Below the pieces are notes generated by a model, which had not been told where the DNA came from, ran no database searches, and saw nothing but the letters and a program-made list of their open reading frames with translations. From Candidatus Moraniibacteriota bacterium (GTDB lineage: Bacteria > Patescibacteriota > Minisyncoccia > Moranbacterales > UBA1568), in contig JAHFOO010000002.1 in assembly GCA_023261645.1 (NCBI GenBank), forward strand, positions 63,189 to 109,285: 46,097 nucleotides of DNA, in the 5' to 3' direction. Shown piece by piece: positions 31,975-40,582 of this stretch. The stretch's first letter is position 1. Every line of letters starts with the position of its first letter. The translations under genes and the position numbers were made by a program.

Positions 31975-32577
31975 TTATATCAGAGTTTTCGTTTCAATTT
32001 GTTTTTTGAATTCCTCGAATACCTTCCTCAGTTCGAGAGCGATCGGATGTGTGAGACGACTGCAGATGATTTCCGTCGTTTCAGTGTAGAACCACAACAT
32101 TTTTTCTCTATTCGTTCGGAATTGCTCCCAAACAGTCTCACCGTGTATCTGAAATTCATCCAGGAACGAGCGCATATTATGAATTTTGTCGGCTGCCGCC
32201 ACGAGGAGCGCTTCTTCGCTATCATCTCTCAAATATCTCAGATATCCCTCTTTTCGTGCACGCCAAGAACTCGCTCGTTTGTAAGGATGCTCTTTTTCTT
32301 CTTCCGTGTACGCCTCTGTCACTTCTTTCACGATGTGACAGACACGCTCACCGAATGCTGCACGCAGTTTCTCTTCCGTATACTGCGGTACGTCTTCGAG
32401 CGTATCGTGGAGGAGTCCGGCGATAATCACATCCTCATCATCGCTGTAATGAGCAAGAAGGAACGCCACGGCATATGGATGGACGATGTATGGGACATCA
32501 TTCATCTTGCGTTTCTGATGCTGATGAAGGATCGTCGCCAAAACGATTGCCTGTTCGATTCTTTTGGTGAGAAACAT
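31975..32577 (-). CDS. HD-domain (p)ppGpp-hydrolase-like protein
   Basis: The 200-residue stand-alone hydrolase domain resembles SpoT/MESH1-type small hydrolases. Metal ligands appear as His18 or His20, IVHP with His33, LLHDTLEDV with His57-Asp58 and Glu61-Asp62, and AAADKIHNMRS with the final Asp. No synthetase, TGS or ACT domain is present. The motifs are closer to the classical family than those of the protein at 7842. It is the first gene of the minus-strand envelope operon, with a TATAAT promoter about 20 nt upstream. Its position hints that nucleotide signalling and polysaccharide synthesis are linked, but it may simply share a promoter. Confidence 0.88.
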   Translation of the reverse strand: MFLTKRIEQAIVLATILHQHQKRKMNDVPYIVHPYAVAFLLAHYSDDEDVIIAGLLHDTLEDVPQYTEEKLRAAFGERVCHIVKEVTEAYTEEEKEHPYKRASSWRARKEGYLRYLRDDSEEALLVAAADKIHNMRSFLDEFQIHGETVWEQFRTNREKMLWFYTETTEIICSRLTHPIALELRKVFEEFKKQIETKTLI

Positions 32578-32597
32578 ACGGAAGGTAAAAGCGTAAA

Positions 32598-32627
32598 ATT
32601 ATATACCCCAAGTATAGCCTTTTTCAG
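32598..32627 (-). promoter_or_regulatory. Promoter of the HD-hydrolase/polysaccharide operon
   Basis: On the minus strand CTGAAA, 18 nt, then a perfect TATAAT. The leader is about 14 nt. No other obvious promoter is seen within the seven genes down to 24577. Confidence 0.6.
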
Positions 32628-32681
32628 GAAAAAATCATACCGGACATTTCTCGACACCAGCCGGATAGAATGGCACACTTC

Positions 32682-32723
32682 ATAGCCAGACATTTTTTAA
32701 CAAAGGTGTCTGGCTATTTTTTT
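32682..32723 (+). terminator. Terminator-like hairpin just upstream of the gene at 32760
   Basis: ATAGCCAGACA (32682-32692) and TGTCTGGCTAT (32707-32717) form a perfect 11-bp stem, followed by TTTTTTTATG. No plus-strand gene lies upstream of it; the neighbouring operon is divergent. It may therefore be a leader attenuator or end a short RNA starting after TAGAAT at 32666-32671. Confidence 0.75.
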
Positions 32724-32759
32724 ATGTTATTATAGATTCATAATAAAAAATCTACTCGT

Positions 32760-33218
32760 ATGACTCAGAAAAAATATTCCAGAAACATTCAGACAGTTAT
32801 TGATATCCTTCGTAATGAGGTGTCAGGAGATACTCGTTCAGCTTTGAAAAAAATGACAAGTGACTACACTATGACTTGGGTTTATGAAACTCAAGATGGT
32901 TCTCTTTTTCCGAAAACAGCTATTTCCAAAGATGTCGATCTGAACGATACTTATGTCACCAAAGGGCGAAAATATGAGATTATACACATTGCAGAAGCAA
33001 AAAATATCGTCATTGTAGAACTCATTGAATCTTATCCTGATCCTGAAACGAAAAAAGTATATCGTACTCCTCTTGTTCTCGTTCTCGAAATGAAAAATGG
33101 AAAAATCAAAACAGGACGACACTATTGTGATCCGCGACTCTCCTATCGATATCTTACTTCCGTTCAGACAAAAAAAGCCTTTGAGGGGAAGGAAAAACCA
33201 CTTCTGGTAATTGAATAA
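32760..33218 (+). CDS. Small NTF2/SnoaL-like fold protein of unknown function
   Basis: A 152-residue soluble protein. The order of an N-terminal helical part (SRNIQTVIDILRNEVSGDTRSAL), a strand-helix middle and a late strand pair, KNGKIKTGRHYCDPRLSY, resembles NTF2/SnoaL-like polyketide-cyclase folds, where such a motif ends the cone-shaped pocket. No catalytic set can be named. The ATG has no Shine-Dalgarno (TCTACTCGT upstream). It is monocistronic, placed between a terminator-like hairpin 36 nt upstream and a compact terminator at 33225. Confidence 0.65.
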   Translation: MTQKKYSRNIQTVIDILRNEVSGDTRSALKKMTSDYTMTWVYETQDGSLFPKTAISKDVDLNDTYVTKGRKYEIIHIAEAKNIVIVELIESYPDPETKKVYRTPLVLVLEMKNGKIKTGRHYCDPRLSYRYLTSVQTKKAFEGKEKPLLVIE

Positions 33219-33224
33219 CGAAGA

Positions 33225-33243
33225 ACCGCAAGGCGGTGTTTTT
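33225..33243 (+). terminator. Compact intrinsic terminator
   Basis: ACCGC-AAG-GCGGT followed by GTTTTTAA. Confidence 0.75.
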
Positions 33244-33257
33244 AAACGTTCGTTCAT

Positions 33258-33286
33258 TTGCCAATAAAGCATTTTTTCCGTACAAT
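33258..33286 (+). promoter_or_regulatory. Promoter of the UDP-sugar dehydrogenase operon
   Basis: TTGCCA (33258-33263) and TACAAT (33281-33286) are 17 nt apart, each 5 of 6 to consensus. The leader is about 45 nt with GAAAAGG before the ATG. Confidence 0.72.
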
Positions 33287-33337
33287 ATGAAGGAAGTATT
33301 GGGCTGTCCGTTATTTTATTTTTTTGAAAAGGTTTTT

Positions 33338-34624
33338 ATGGCTCATTATGATTTGAAGACGGTAGCGGTTATCGGGCTCGGTTATGTAGGACTCCCCTTG
33401 GCTGTACGTGCCAGTGAAAAGAAGTACGTTGTTGTCGGATTCGATGTGGATGAGAACAAGGTGAAGGCACTCAAAGCCGGCAAACGCATCTGGAAAGACG
33501 CTTATCTCGCAGAAAACTTCTCGAAGTATCCATTCAAGGCTACGACCGAAGAAAAAGACATCGCTTCTGCAGATATTCATATCATCTGCGTCCCGACACC
33601 GGTCGACACCGCTCATCACCCTGATCTCGGTCCGGTCATCGGCGCCTGCGAGATTGTGGCTACCCAGACGAAGAAAGGGGCGCTGGTGATTCTCGAATCC
33701 ACTGTCAATCCATACGTCTCCGAAGAAATTGTGCGACCGATTTTCGAAAAACACGGATTTACTGTTGGCAAAGATATCTTCATCGCTCATTGTCCGGAAC
33801 GCATCAACCCGGGAGATCCGAAATGGAACGTCACCAACATCCCCCGCGTGGTAGGATCATTCGACAAGCAGGGACTCGAGATGTCACTCCAGTTCTATCG
33901 CAGTATCGTGGATGCTGATATCCGTCCGATGAAAACTATTCGTGAAGCAGAGGCGGTGAAGATCCTCGAAAACTCTTTCCGTAATATCAACATCGCTTTC
34001 GTCAATGAAATCGCTCGGTCTTTCGACAAGCTCGACATCGATGTCAAAGACGTGATTGATGGAGCAGCTACCAAACCATTCGCCTTTATGGCGCACTATC
34101 CTTCCTGTGGTATCGGTGGTCACTGCATCCCTGTCGATCCTCATTATCTCGTCGAACGCGCCAAGGCATCAGGCTTCGATCATGAATTTCTGAAATTGGC
34201 CATCAAGACCAATGACGAGATGCCGGAATACACCGTTGAGCGACTCCAAGACGCACTCAATGAAAACAGAATGCCGATGAAAGGCACGACTGTCGGCGTA
34301 CTCGGTCTTTCGTACAAAGCCAATGTAGAGGATATGCGAGAATCTCCATCATTCGAAATCATCAAACATCTGAAAAAACATTACTCCAAAGTGGAGACTT
34401 TCGATCCGTATGTGAAAGCAGAATCAAGTATGAAATCTCTTGAGGCCATTCTGAAGAAATCACAGGCGATTATTATCGCAACCAACCATCAAGAGTTCAT
34501 TGATACGATTACTCCCGCTCTCCTCAAAAAATATGGTATCAAGGCCATTGTTGACGGAAAAAACTGCCTTGACAGAACAGCTTTCAAAAAATCAGGCATC
34601 GTTTATAAAGGTATCGGACGATAA
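33338..34624 (+). CDS. Nucleotide-sugar dehydrogenase (UDP-N-acetylmannosaminuronate/UDP-GlcNAc type)
   Basis: A 428-residue NAD-dependent four-electron dehydrogenase that makes a UDP-uronic acid. It has the Rossmann motif GLGYVGLP (13-20), ICVPTPVD (83-90), ESTVNP (120-125), the central helix with KILENSFRNINIAFVNE, and catalytic Cys263 in GIGGHCIPVDPHYL, followed by GLSYKANVEDMRESP. The sequence type matches WbpA/WecC-like enzymes better than UDP-glucose dehydrogenases, so UDP-ManNAc or UDP-GlcNAc is the likely substrate; this is inference. ATG at 33338 is supported by AAAGG and by the family N-terminus. It starts the plus-strand polysaccharide operon. No epimerase gene is in view. Confidence 0.92.
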   Translation: MAHYDLKTVAVIGLGYVGLPLAVRASEKKYVVVGFDVDENKVKALKAGKRIWKDAYLAENFSKYPFKATTEEKDIASADIHIICVPTPVDTAHHPDLGPVIGACEIVATQTKKGALVILESTVNPYVSEEIVRPIFEKHGFTVGKDIFIAHCPERINPGDPKWNVTNIPRVVGSFDKQGLEMSLQFYRSIVDADIRPMKTIREAEAVKILENSFRNINIAFVNEIARSFDKLDIDVKDVIDGAATKPFAFMAHYPSCGIGGHCIPVDPHYLVERAKASGFDHEFLKLAIKTNDEMPEYTVERLQDALNENRMPMKGTTVGVLGLSYKANVEDMRESPSFEIIKHLKKHYSKVETFDPYVKAESSMKSLEAILKKSQAIIIATNHQEFIDTITPALLKKYGIKAIVDGKNCLDRTAFKKSGIVYKGIGR

Positions 34625-34630
34625 CATACT

Positions 34631-34879
34631 ATGTTTTCAATTCTCAAACTTATCATTTGGTTGGCCGGCGTTTCAGTTATCGCATATTTCGCCCTCCCTT
34701 ATTTCGGGTATGAGGTGAATATGAATTATTTCGCCGAGCGCAAAGTCGCTTGTCAGGAAAAGCTCAGCCAGTGCCAAAAAGACCTCGTCCAAAGCGGTAT
34801 CCAAGGAGCAAAAGAAAAATGCAATTTCCAGTGTGTCGATCCGAAACTGCTCATCAATAAATCAGAGAAAACACAATAA
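34631..34879 (+). CDS. Small membrane protein with four cysteines
   Basis: The 82-residue product has one N-terminal helix (about 4-24) and a polar, probably outer, tail. The tail contains Cys41, Cys48 and a CNFQC pair (about 64-68). It could hold two disulfides. No family is recognised. It lies 6 nt after the dehydrogenase gene and 23 nt before a GT2 gene, so it is part of the operon; a helper or anchor role for neighbouring transferases is possible. Confidence 0.7.
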   Translation: MFSILKLIIWLAGVSVIAYFALPYFGYEVNMNYFAERKVACQEKLSQCQKDLVQSGIQGAKEKCNFQCVDPKLLINKSEKTQ

Positions 34880-34902
34880 ATTTTAAACTATACATCGAAC
34901 GT

Positions 34903-35853
34903 ATGAAACTCATCGTCAATATACCAGCCTACAACGAGGAAGCAAAAATCGCGGAAACCATCCATCGTATCCCGAAAACATTCGATGGTATCGACGAAGT
35001 GCTTATTCAAGTTGTCGATGACGGTTCTGTCGATGATACCGTAAAGAAAGCCAATGAAAGCGGAGCGCATATCGTGATTTCACACGATGGCAATCGTGGT
35101 CTTGGTATGATGTTCCGGACAGCTCGTGAAAGCGCACTCGAGAATGGTGCCGATATTCTCGTGAATATAGATGCTGATGGTCAATTTGACCCGAATGATA
35201 TTCAAAAGATGATCAATCCGATTCTCGATCACGAAGCTGATATGGTGATAGCCGATCGCTTTTCAGAGAGTAGTGCCACGGATATTCCTTTCTTGAAAGA
35301 TAAACTGAACAGACTCGGTGCCTGGATTGTCGGACGAGCTCTCGGGAGACCGATTGTCGATCTCACATGCGGATTTCGCGCTCATAATCGTGAAACGCTC
35401 CTCCGCTTGAATGACCCGGTAGGTTTCACCTATACGCAGGAAACCATCATCGATGCTATCGGAAAAAACCTGAAACTTCTCTGGATACCAGTCGAGGTGA
35501 CATATTTCGAGAATCGTAAATCACGCGTGGTGAAAACCGTATGGAAATATGTCAACAACAGCAGTCGCATCATCATCAAAGCCTTTCGTGATATCCGTCC
35601 GATGAAATTTTTTGCAACACCGGGCATCATTCTTATCCTTCTCGCTGTTATTCTCCTCACCATATTCTTTGGACTTTATTTTCCGGATATGAAAATCGCT
35701 CCGTATAGGAATTACCTGTTCGCCTCTGCTATTTTCTTCCTTATTGGCCTCCAATTGGTCATCTTCGGTCTCATCGCTGATATGGTGAAGGGATCTCGAA
35801 TATTGAATGAAGAAATCCTCTACCGTATGCGTGCTGAAAAATACAAAAAATAA
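34903..35853 (+). CDS. DPM1-like GT2 glycosyltransferase with two C-terminal helices
   Basis: The 316-residue enzyme has LIVNIPAYNEEAKIAETI, VVDDGSVDDT, the metal-binding NIDADGQFDP and VDLTCGFRAHNRETLL. Two C-terminal membrane helices follow (about 233-255 and 268-292). This is the polyprenyl-phosphate sugar synthase/processive GT2 layout, and it probably charges the lipid carrier for the pathway. Its paralogue at 11317 shares the architecture but not the DLQHP version of the metal motif. The ATG has no Shine-Dalgarno. The next GT4 gene follows after 24 nt. Confidence 0.9.
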   Translation: MKLIVNIPAYNEEAKIAETIHRIPKTFDGIDEVLIQVVDDGSVDDTVKKANESGAHIVISHDGNRGLGMMFRTARESALENGADILVNIDADGQFDPNDIQKMINPILDHEADMVIADRFSESSATDIPFLKDKLNRLGAWIVGRALGRPIVDLTCGFRAHNRETLLRLNDPVGFTYTQETIIDAIGKNLKLLWIPVEVTYFENRKSRVVKTVWKYVNNSSRIIIKAFRDIRPMKFFATPGIILILLAVILLTIFFGLYFPDMKIAPYRNYLFASAIFFLIGLQLVIFGLIADMVKGSRILNEEILYRMRAEKYKK

Positions 35854-35877
35854 TTTTCCATAGAAAGAAGAAATTAC

Positions 35878-36951
35878 ATGAAAATTCTCTTCATTTCACG
35901 TGCTTACCCTCCTGTGACGGGTGGTATCGAAAATCAAAACTACGCTCTTTCTGTCTGGCTCAAAAAGTTTGCAGATGTGACGACCATCGCAAACCGTCAC
36001 GGTAAGAAGGCTCTTTTTCTGTTCTTCCCGTATGTGACCATACGAGTGCTTTTCACCGCATCCCGCTACGATGTCATCTTGCTCGGCGATGGAGTGCTGG
36101 CCTCCGTAGGGTTTATCATCAAACGCTTCTATCCGAGGAAAACTATCGTATCGGTGATTCACGGACTCGATCTTACCTTTCCGAGCAATCTTTATCAGAA
36201 GCTGTGGGTGCGCCATTTCATCCCCTCGCTCGATGGTCTGATTGCCGTGAGCAGAGAAACCCGTGAAATAGCATTGAAGAAGAATATTACGGACACAAAA
36301 ATAACCGTTATACCAAACGGTGTCGATCCGAAGTCGCTACAGAACGATTATGCACGATCAGACCTTGAGAAACTTCTTGGCAGAAATCTTTCCGAGACAC
36401 ACGTTCTTCTCACTGCCGGACGACTGGCCAAACGGAAAGGTGTGGAATGGTTCATACGGAATGTTCTGCCGACACTTCCGGAATCGGTATTCTATGTCAT
36501 TTCAGGCACCGGACCGGAAGAGAAAAATATTCGATCCGCTATCAGAGAGACACATACGGAAAATCGAACAAAGATGCTTGGGCGTGTTTCTGATGCTGAT
36601 CGCAATCTTCTTCTCAACACCGTCGATCTATTCGTTCAGTCGAATATTCCTATCCCCGGAGATTTGGAAGGTTTCGGCATCGCAGTCATCGAAGCAACGG
36701 CTTGCGGACGACCTGTTGTCGCTTCCGATTTGGAAGGATTGAAAGATGCCGTTTGTCAGAATGAAAGCGGTATTCTCGTCGAAGCCGGCAATGCTCCCGC
36801 TTTCCAAGATGTTATAATAGATCTCATTACAAACACGGAGAAACGGCAAAGTCTCGGGAAACGAGCGCTTGCATATACCGAGGCACACTATCATTGGAAC
36901 ATCATCGCCCGTTTGTATGTAGAAGCATTGGAACAATTTATCAAAAAATGA
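35878..36951 (+). CDS. GT4-family glycosyltransferase
   Basis: The 357-residue GT-B enzyme begins ILFISRAYPPVTGGIENQNY, the usual start of lipopolysaccharide/PimB-type transferases. It has VSVIHGLDLTFPSN, VIPNGVDPKSL, LTAGRLAKRKGVEWF, ISGTGPEEKN, and the donor motif EGFGIAVIEATACGRPVVASDLEG. All catalytic features are present. It likely adds a hexose to a lipid-linked intermediate. It is in the operon after the DPM1-like gene and before a large membrane protein gene 7 nt downstream. The leader has AGAAAGAAGA, weakly purine-rich. Confidence 0.93.
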   Translation: MKILFISRAYPPVTGGIENQNYALSVWLKKFADVTTIANRHGKKALFLFFPYVTIRVLFTASRYDVILLGDGVLASVGFIIKRFYPRKTIVSVIHGLDLTFPSNLYQKLWVRHFIPSLDGLIAVSRETREIALKKNITDTKITVIPNGVDPKSLQNDYARSDLEKLLGRNLSETHVLLTAGRLAKRKGVEWFIRNVLPTLPESVFYVISGTGPEEKNIRSAIRETHTENRTKMLGRVSDADRNLLLNTVDLFVQSNIPIPGDLEGFGIAVIEATACGRPVVASDLEGLKDAVCQNESGILVEAGNAPAFQDVIIDLITNTEKRQSLGKRALAYTEAHYHWNIIARLYVEALEQFIKK

Positions 36952-36958
36952 TACTGCT

Positions 36959-38926
36959 ATGCATGCGATTTTAAGCACATTTCTTTTTTTTCTCGCCACC
37001 GGAATACTCTTCTTCTTGCCGGGATGGATCATACTTCGATTATTCTTTCGGGAGAATCACTTTCTTCTTCTCGAATCATTCATTTTTTCATTCGGTATCA
37101 GTATCGGTCTCATCGATTTCCTGATGATCGCTCTGGGAAAATGGAACCTCCATTTGGATATATTTTCCATCGGTCTGGGAATTTTCTTCTGTCTTGGCAT
37201 CCTCTCTCTCATCGCATGGTTCAACAATCGGAAGAAGGAAAATATGGCAGGCGAACCGATTGAAGAAAAAGAAACCTTCGCATTCAATAATCGACAAGGA
37301 TTTCTCTTTCTCCTTCTTCTCGGACTGACTCTGTTCATCAAAGTCATCTATCTCACGAATGCCATTCTCCCGACATCGACAGACCTCGGTCACCATATGT
37401 ATTGGGCCAAACTCATCGCTACCACAGGAACGCTCCCATTCTATGCAAAACAGGAAATCATCACCGGTGCGAACGGTGTATATCAACTGACCGATCCGCA
37501 ACCCATTGCTGATTTCATCATCGGAGAACATCTGCCTTTTGCAGCCATCAATATGTTCGTTTCGCTCGATTTTTTCTCTGCCTTCCCGGTTATTCTTCTT
37601 CTGCTCGTGAACATCCTCTCTCTGCTTGCTTTGTTTCTCTTTGCTTTACGTTTCACTGCCAGCATTACAAGCCCCTTCCTTTCGAAGAAAATATTTACTC
37701 CGCAAAACATCGCTCTGACGACACTCTTCTTCTTCGGACCACTCTACACACTCGCTTCACCGGAAGCGAAATTCGTCTCGGGCGGTGTCGTCGGAAACAC
37801 ATTTGGCAATTTCTTTATTCCACTCATCCTTCTTGTCTTGTTCCGTGCGCTAAAAGAAAAACGACCGGGTTTTCTTGCTCTTGCATTCTTTCTTATTTTC
37901 ACCCTCGCCTACACGCATCACTTGAGTATGCTGATGTTCCTCTTCACTCTGGTGGTCACCATCCTCATCTATTCTGTCGCTCATTATGACACTCTCGGAA
38001 CACTCTTCCGTTCTTGGTATAAACTTATTCTCTCTCCTGCACCTCTTCTTGTAGCGTTCTTTTGTATCACATTCTTTTTCACCGTAGCTCTGCCGACATA
38101 TATCGAAACGAACGCCATCAGCACGGCCATCGGCACTCCGACCAAAACGACACGTACGGGACTCTCTCTCATACAAATATCTTCATCTTCCGGCAGTGCC
38201 AGAGTAGCTGTTGGTGTCGTCGGATTCCTTCTTCTCTTGCTTCTCCGTAAATACAGACGTTACGCCGGAGCATTCCTCATCAGTTGGTTTGGTATCCTGT
38301 TCATTATGTCATCCCATCCGGAATGGCTTTTCATCGATATCCCTTCTAATCGCATCATCACCTATTTTTCTTTTCCTCTCGGTCTTTTGACTGCTTTTGC
38401 CACCATTGCTTTTTTCGCAACCCTGAAGAACAACTCATCCAAATTCCGCATTCCGAGCATCCTTATTCTTCTTATGAGCATCACTCTCTTCGTTTTTTCT
38501 GCCGGAGACGGATCACTCGATAACAACCAAACGATTCTGCCTGAAAGCAAAGCCATCGGTGCCATCCAAACATTTTCCGCTTCACGATACCTGGCTTCGA
38601 ACAGCGCAAAAGAAGATATTATTCTGAAGGATCACAACTACATCGTGGCTGACTCCTGGATAAAACTCTTTTTCCTTCGCGATTATTCCTTTCCTCTTTC
38701 ACGTGGTTTTTTCAAACGTTATGAAGATAATCCCAGCCGTGAGCAGTGCACACTCTCGATGATTTCCATCCCCAATACAGAAAGTGGCAAAAAATGTTAT
38801 GATGATCTGAATGTCCGATTTGTCATTATCAATCCGCATCTTGATACGACGCAATTCGAAAAATCCCAGCAATTCTCTCGCATTTATGTTTCGGATGATA
38901 TTCACATTTATGAACGGAAAAATTAA
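36959..38926 (+). CDS. Large polytopic membrane protein, probable GT-C-type glycosyltransferase
   Basis: The 655-residue product has about twelve to thirteen hydrophobic helices and a soluble C-terminal domain of about 120 residues (from about 535) ending IYVSDDIHIYERKN. The first outer loop contains STDLGHHMYWAKLI with an Asp followed by His residues, comparable to the catalytic Asp loop of GT-C enzymes (oligosaccharyltransferase, ArnT, GT39/GT83). No exact family is recognised. GT-C enzymes use polyprenyl-phosphate sugars, which the DPM1-like protein in the same operon could supply. The start lies 7 nt after the GT4 gene. A small membrane protein follows after 4 nt. Confidence 0.8.
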   Translation: MHAILSTFLFFLATGILFFLPGWIILRLFFRENHFLLLESFIFSFGISIGLIDFLMIALGKWNLHLDIFSIGLGIFFCLGILSLIAWFNNRKKENMAGEPIEEKETFAFNNRQGFLFLLLLGLTLFIKVIYLTNAILPTSTDLGHHMYWAKLIATTGTLPFYAKQEIITGANGVYQLTDPQPIADFIIGEHLPFAAINMFVSLDFFSAFPVILLLLVNILSLLALFLFALRFTASITSPFLSKKIFTPQNIALTTLFFFGPLYTLASPEAKFVSGGVVGNTFGNFFIPLILLVLFRALKEKRPGFLALAFFLIFTLAYTHHLSMLMFLFTLVVTILIYSVAHYDTLGTLFRSWYKLILSPAPLLVAFFCITFFFTVALPTYIETNAISTAIGTPTKTTRTGLSLIQISSSSGSARVAVGVVGFLLLLLLRKYRRYAGAFLISWFGILFIMSSHPEWLFIDIPSNRIITYFSFPLGLLTAFATIAFFATLKNNSSKFRIPSILILLMSITLFVFSAGDGSLDNNQTILPESKAIGAIQTFSASRYLASNSAKEDIILKDHNYIVADSWIKLFFLRDYSFPLSRGFFKRYEDNPSREQCTLSMISIPNTESGKKCYDDLNVRFVIINPHLDTTQFEKSQQFSRIYVSDDIHIYERKN

Positions 38927-38930
38927 CCCT

Positions 38931-39284
38931 ATGACACAAAGATCACTCCTCATTTCCTTTCTTCTTCTTTTCATAGTCAGTACGATCTTTCTTTTCTGGC
39001 GAAGCGATCGTGAGCTCGATCCTGATCAAGGAAAGAATTGGTGGACACTTTCATTTGCTCTGCCCAAGCAAGTAGAAAGCCTCAGTTTCAACCTGGAAAA
39101 TCATAGCAGGGAGACCACCTTCTCGTATGAAATCAGTGTCGGCAAAGAAATCATCTCGAAAGAAACATTTATCGCAAAACGCGGAGAAATAACGACCATA
39201 TCGCCTCCATCCATCAAAGAGCAGAGTGAACGTGTGAAAATCACCGTCTCCACAGAAACCGAAAAGAAGGAAATATATCGTTAG
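38931..39284 (+). CDS. Small anchored outer-domain protein
   Basis: The 117-residue product has an N-terminal helix (about 4-24) and an outer domain of about 90 residues. The motif FNLENHSRETTFSYEISVGKE resembles the Ig-like C-terminal domains (DUF1616 type) that accompany polysaccharide membrane enzymes; this is from pattern memory. The start at 38931 is preferred because it lies 4 nt after the stop of the GT-C-like gene and begins right before the helix. It probably works with that enzyme. Confidence 0.65.
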   Translation: MTQRSLLISFLLLFIVSTIFLFWRSDRELDPDQGKNWWTLSFALPKQVESLSFNLENHSRETTFSYEISVGKEIISKETFIAKRGEITTISPPSIKEQSERVKITVSTETEKKEIYR

Positions 39285-39398
39285 AATAACTAATACCTAA
39301 TATCTAATTTCTCATAAAATATTTAATTCTTGAATTTTTAAAATTTAACACTACGTTTTTTGTTAGAAATTAGGAATTGGAAATTAGAAATTATTTTT
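39285..39398. other. AT-rich gap with short repeats
   Basis: GAAATTAG occurs twice (39366-39373 and 39380-39388), and CTAATTTCT at 39304-39312 is the inverted match of AGAAATTAG at 39365-39373. This may form a weak hairpin in the operon mRNA. No promoter is convincing. Confidence 0.35.
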
Positions 39399-40517
39399 AT
39401 GCTTCATAAAAGAATTCTCCTCGCTACTCGTCCACTCGTTCCGCCTTGGGATGAGGCTTCCAAAAACTTCGCTTACTTTCTCGGAAAAGAAGTGAAAAAC
39501 CATTTGCTCACTCTGCTCACGACGAAAACGCCTCTTGCTGACCTGCCGGAGAGCGTTCATACGGAACCTCTTTTCGAAAGTGGACATTTCGATTTCTCTG
39601 CCAAACGAAACCTCTTCTTGTATCTCCGTAGAATGCGTAAAGAATTCGATATCACGCATTATCTTTTCACACCGACCATACAGAACACTCGAATCATACG
39701 ATGGTTTGCCAAGCCGTCCGGAAAGACGATTCAAACGATTGCCACGCTTCGTGATGACATCTATTCGGACCGTCAATTGAAGAGACTCTTTTTTGCCGAT
39801 CGCCTCGTGGTATATACTGATCGCACCAAAGAGAAACTGATACAACTCGGATTTCACAATGTCATACGCATCTATCCTGGTATCGACCTCCGTCACTACG
39901 CTCCACAAGCGAAAAACGAAGCCATTCTCACCGAGCTCGGTCTCTCCCTCCGAGATTTCGTCGTCATCTACCCTGGTGAATATGCACGCCTCGGTGCTAC
40001 TGATATGATTGCGGACGCTTTCTTCGATTTTTTCCGTGAAAATCCGAAAACAAACCTCCGTTTCGTTTTTGCTTGCCGTATGAAGAACGAAGCCGATGCA
40101 GAAAAGAAACAAGAAATTCATCAGCGATTCGCCAATGCCCATCTCCTTGATTATATCGCCTTCTCCGATACCATATCTGATATGCCGGGTCTCTATAATG
40201 CAAGCGATGTGGTTATTTTTCCGGTAGAGAATCTCAAGGGAAAATTTGATGTCCCGCTGGTTATCATCGAAGCCTACGCCTGCAGTAAGCCGGTCATCCT
40301 CTCCGATCTTCCACAGTTCTCCGAGTTTGCAAACAAGAATATCTGTGTTACCATCCCCAAGGATTCAGGTAAAAAACTTATTGAATCTCTGGCTTATTTG
40401 AAGGAAAATGAGGCGGAACGCACACGTCTCGGAACAAATGCTCGTCAATTCGTCACAGATCATTTCGACCTCAAAAATACCGCCAAACAGTACGAAGAAA
40501 CCTATTCGGCATTATAA
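39399..40517 (+). CDS. GT4-family glycosyltransferase, divergent
   Basis: The 372-residue GT-B protein starts KRILLATRPLVPPWDEASKNF. It has IRIYPGIDLRHYAP, VIYPGEYARLGATDM, and a donor motif that is altered: VVIFPVENLKGKFDVPLVIIEAYACSKPVI lacks the EGFG seen in the other three GT4 proteins and has KGKFDVPL instead. The Glu of the IIEAYAC stretch is kept. It may use a different donor or act on a different linkage. ATG at 39399 is chosen over an upstream TTG at 39360. The 114-nt gap upstream is AT-rich. Confidence 0.85.
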   Translation: MLHKRILLATRPLVPPWDEASKNFAYFLGKEVKNHLLTLLTTKTPLADLPESVHTEPLFESGHFDFSAKRNLFLYLRRMRKEFDITHYLFTPTIQNTRIIRWFAKPSGKTIQTIATLRDDIYSDRQLKRLFFADRLVVYTDRTKEKLIQLGFHNVIRIYPGIDLRHYAPQAKNEAILTELGLSLRDFVVIYPGEYARLGATDMIADAFFDFFRENPKTNLRFVFACRMKNEADAEKKQEIHQRFANAHLLDYIAFSDTISDMPGLYNASDVVIFPVENLKGKFDVPLVIIEAYACSKPVILSDLPQFSEFANKNICVTIPKDSGKKLIESLAYLKENEAERTRLGTNARQFVTDHFDLKNTAKQYEETYSAL

Positions 40518-40582
40518 GAAAATAAAATATTTTTCGACTATCACCTTCAGAAAAAACATTTTTATTATTGAATCGTTACAAT

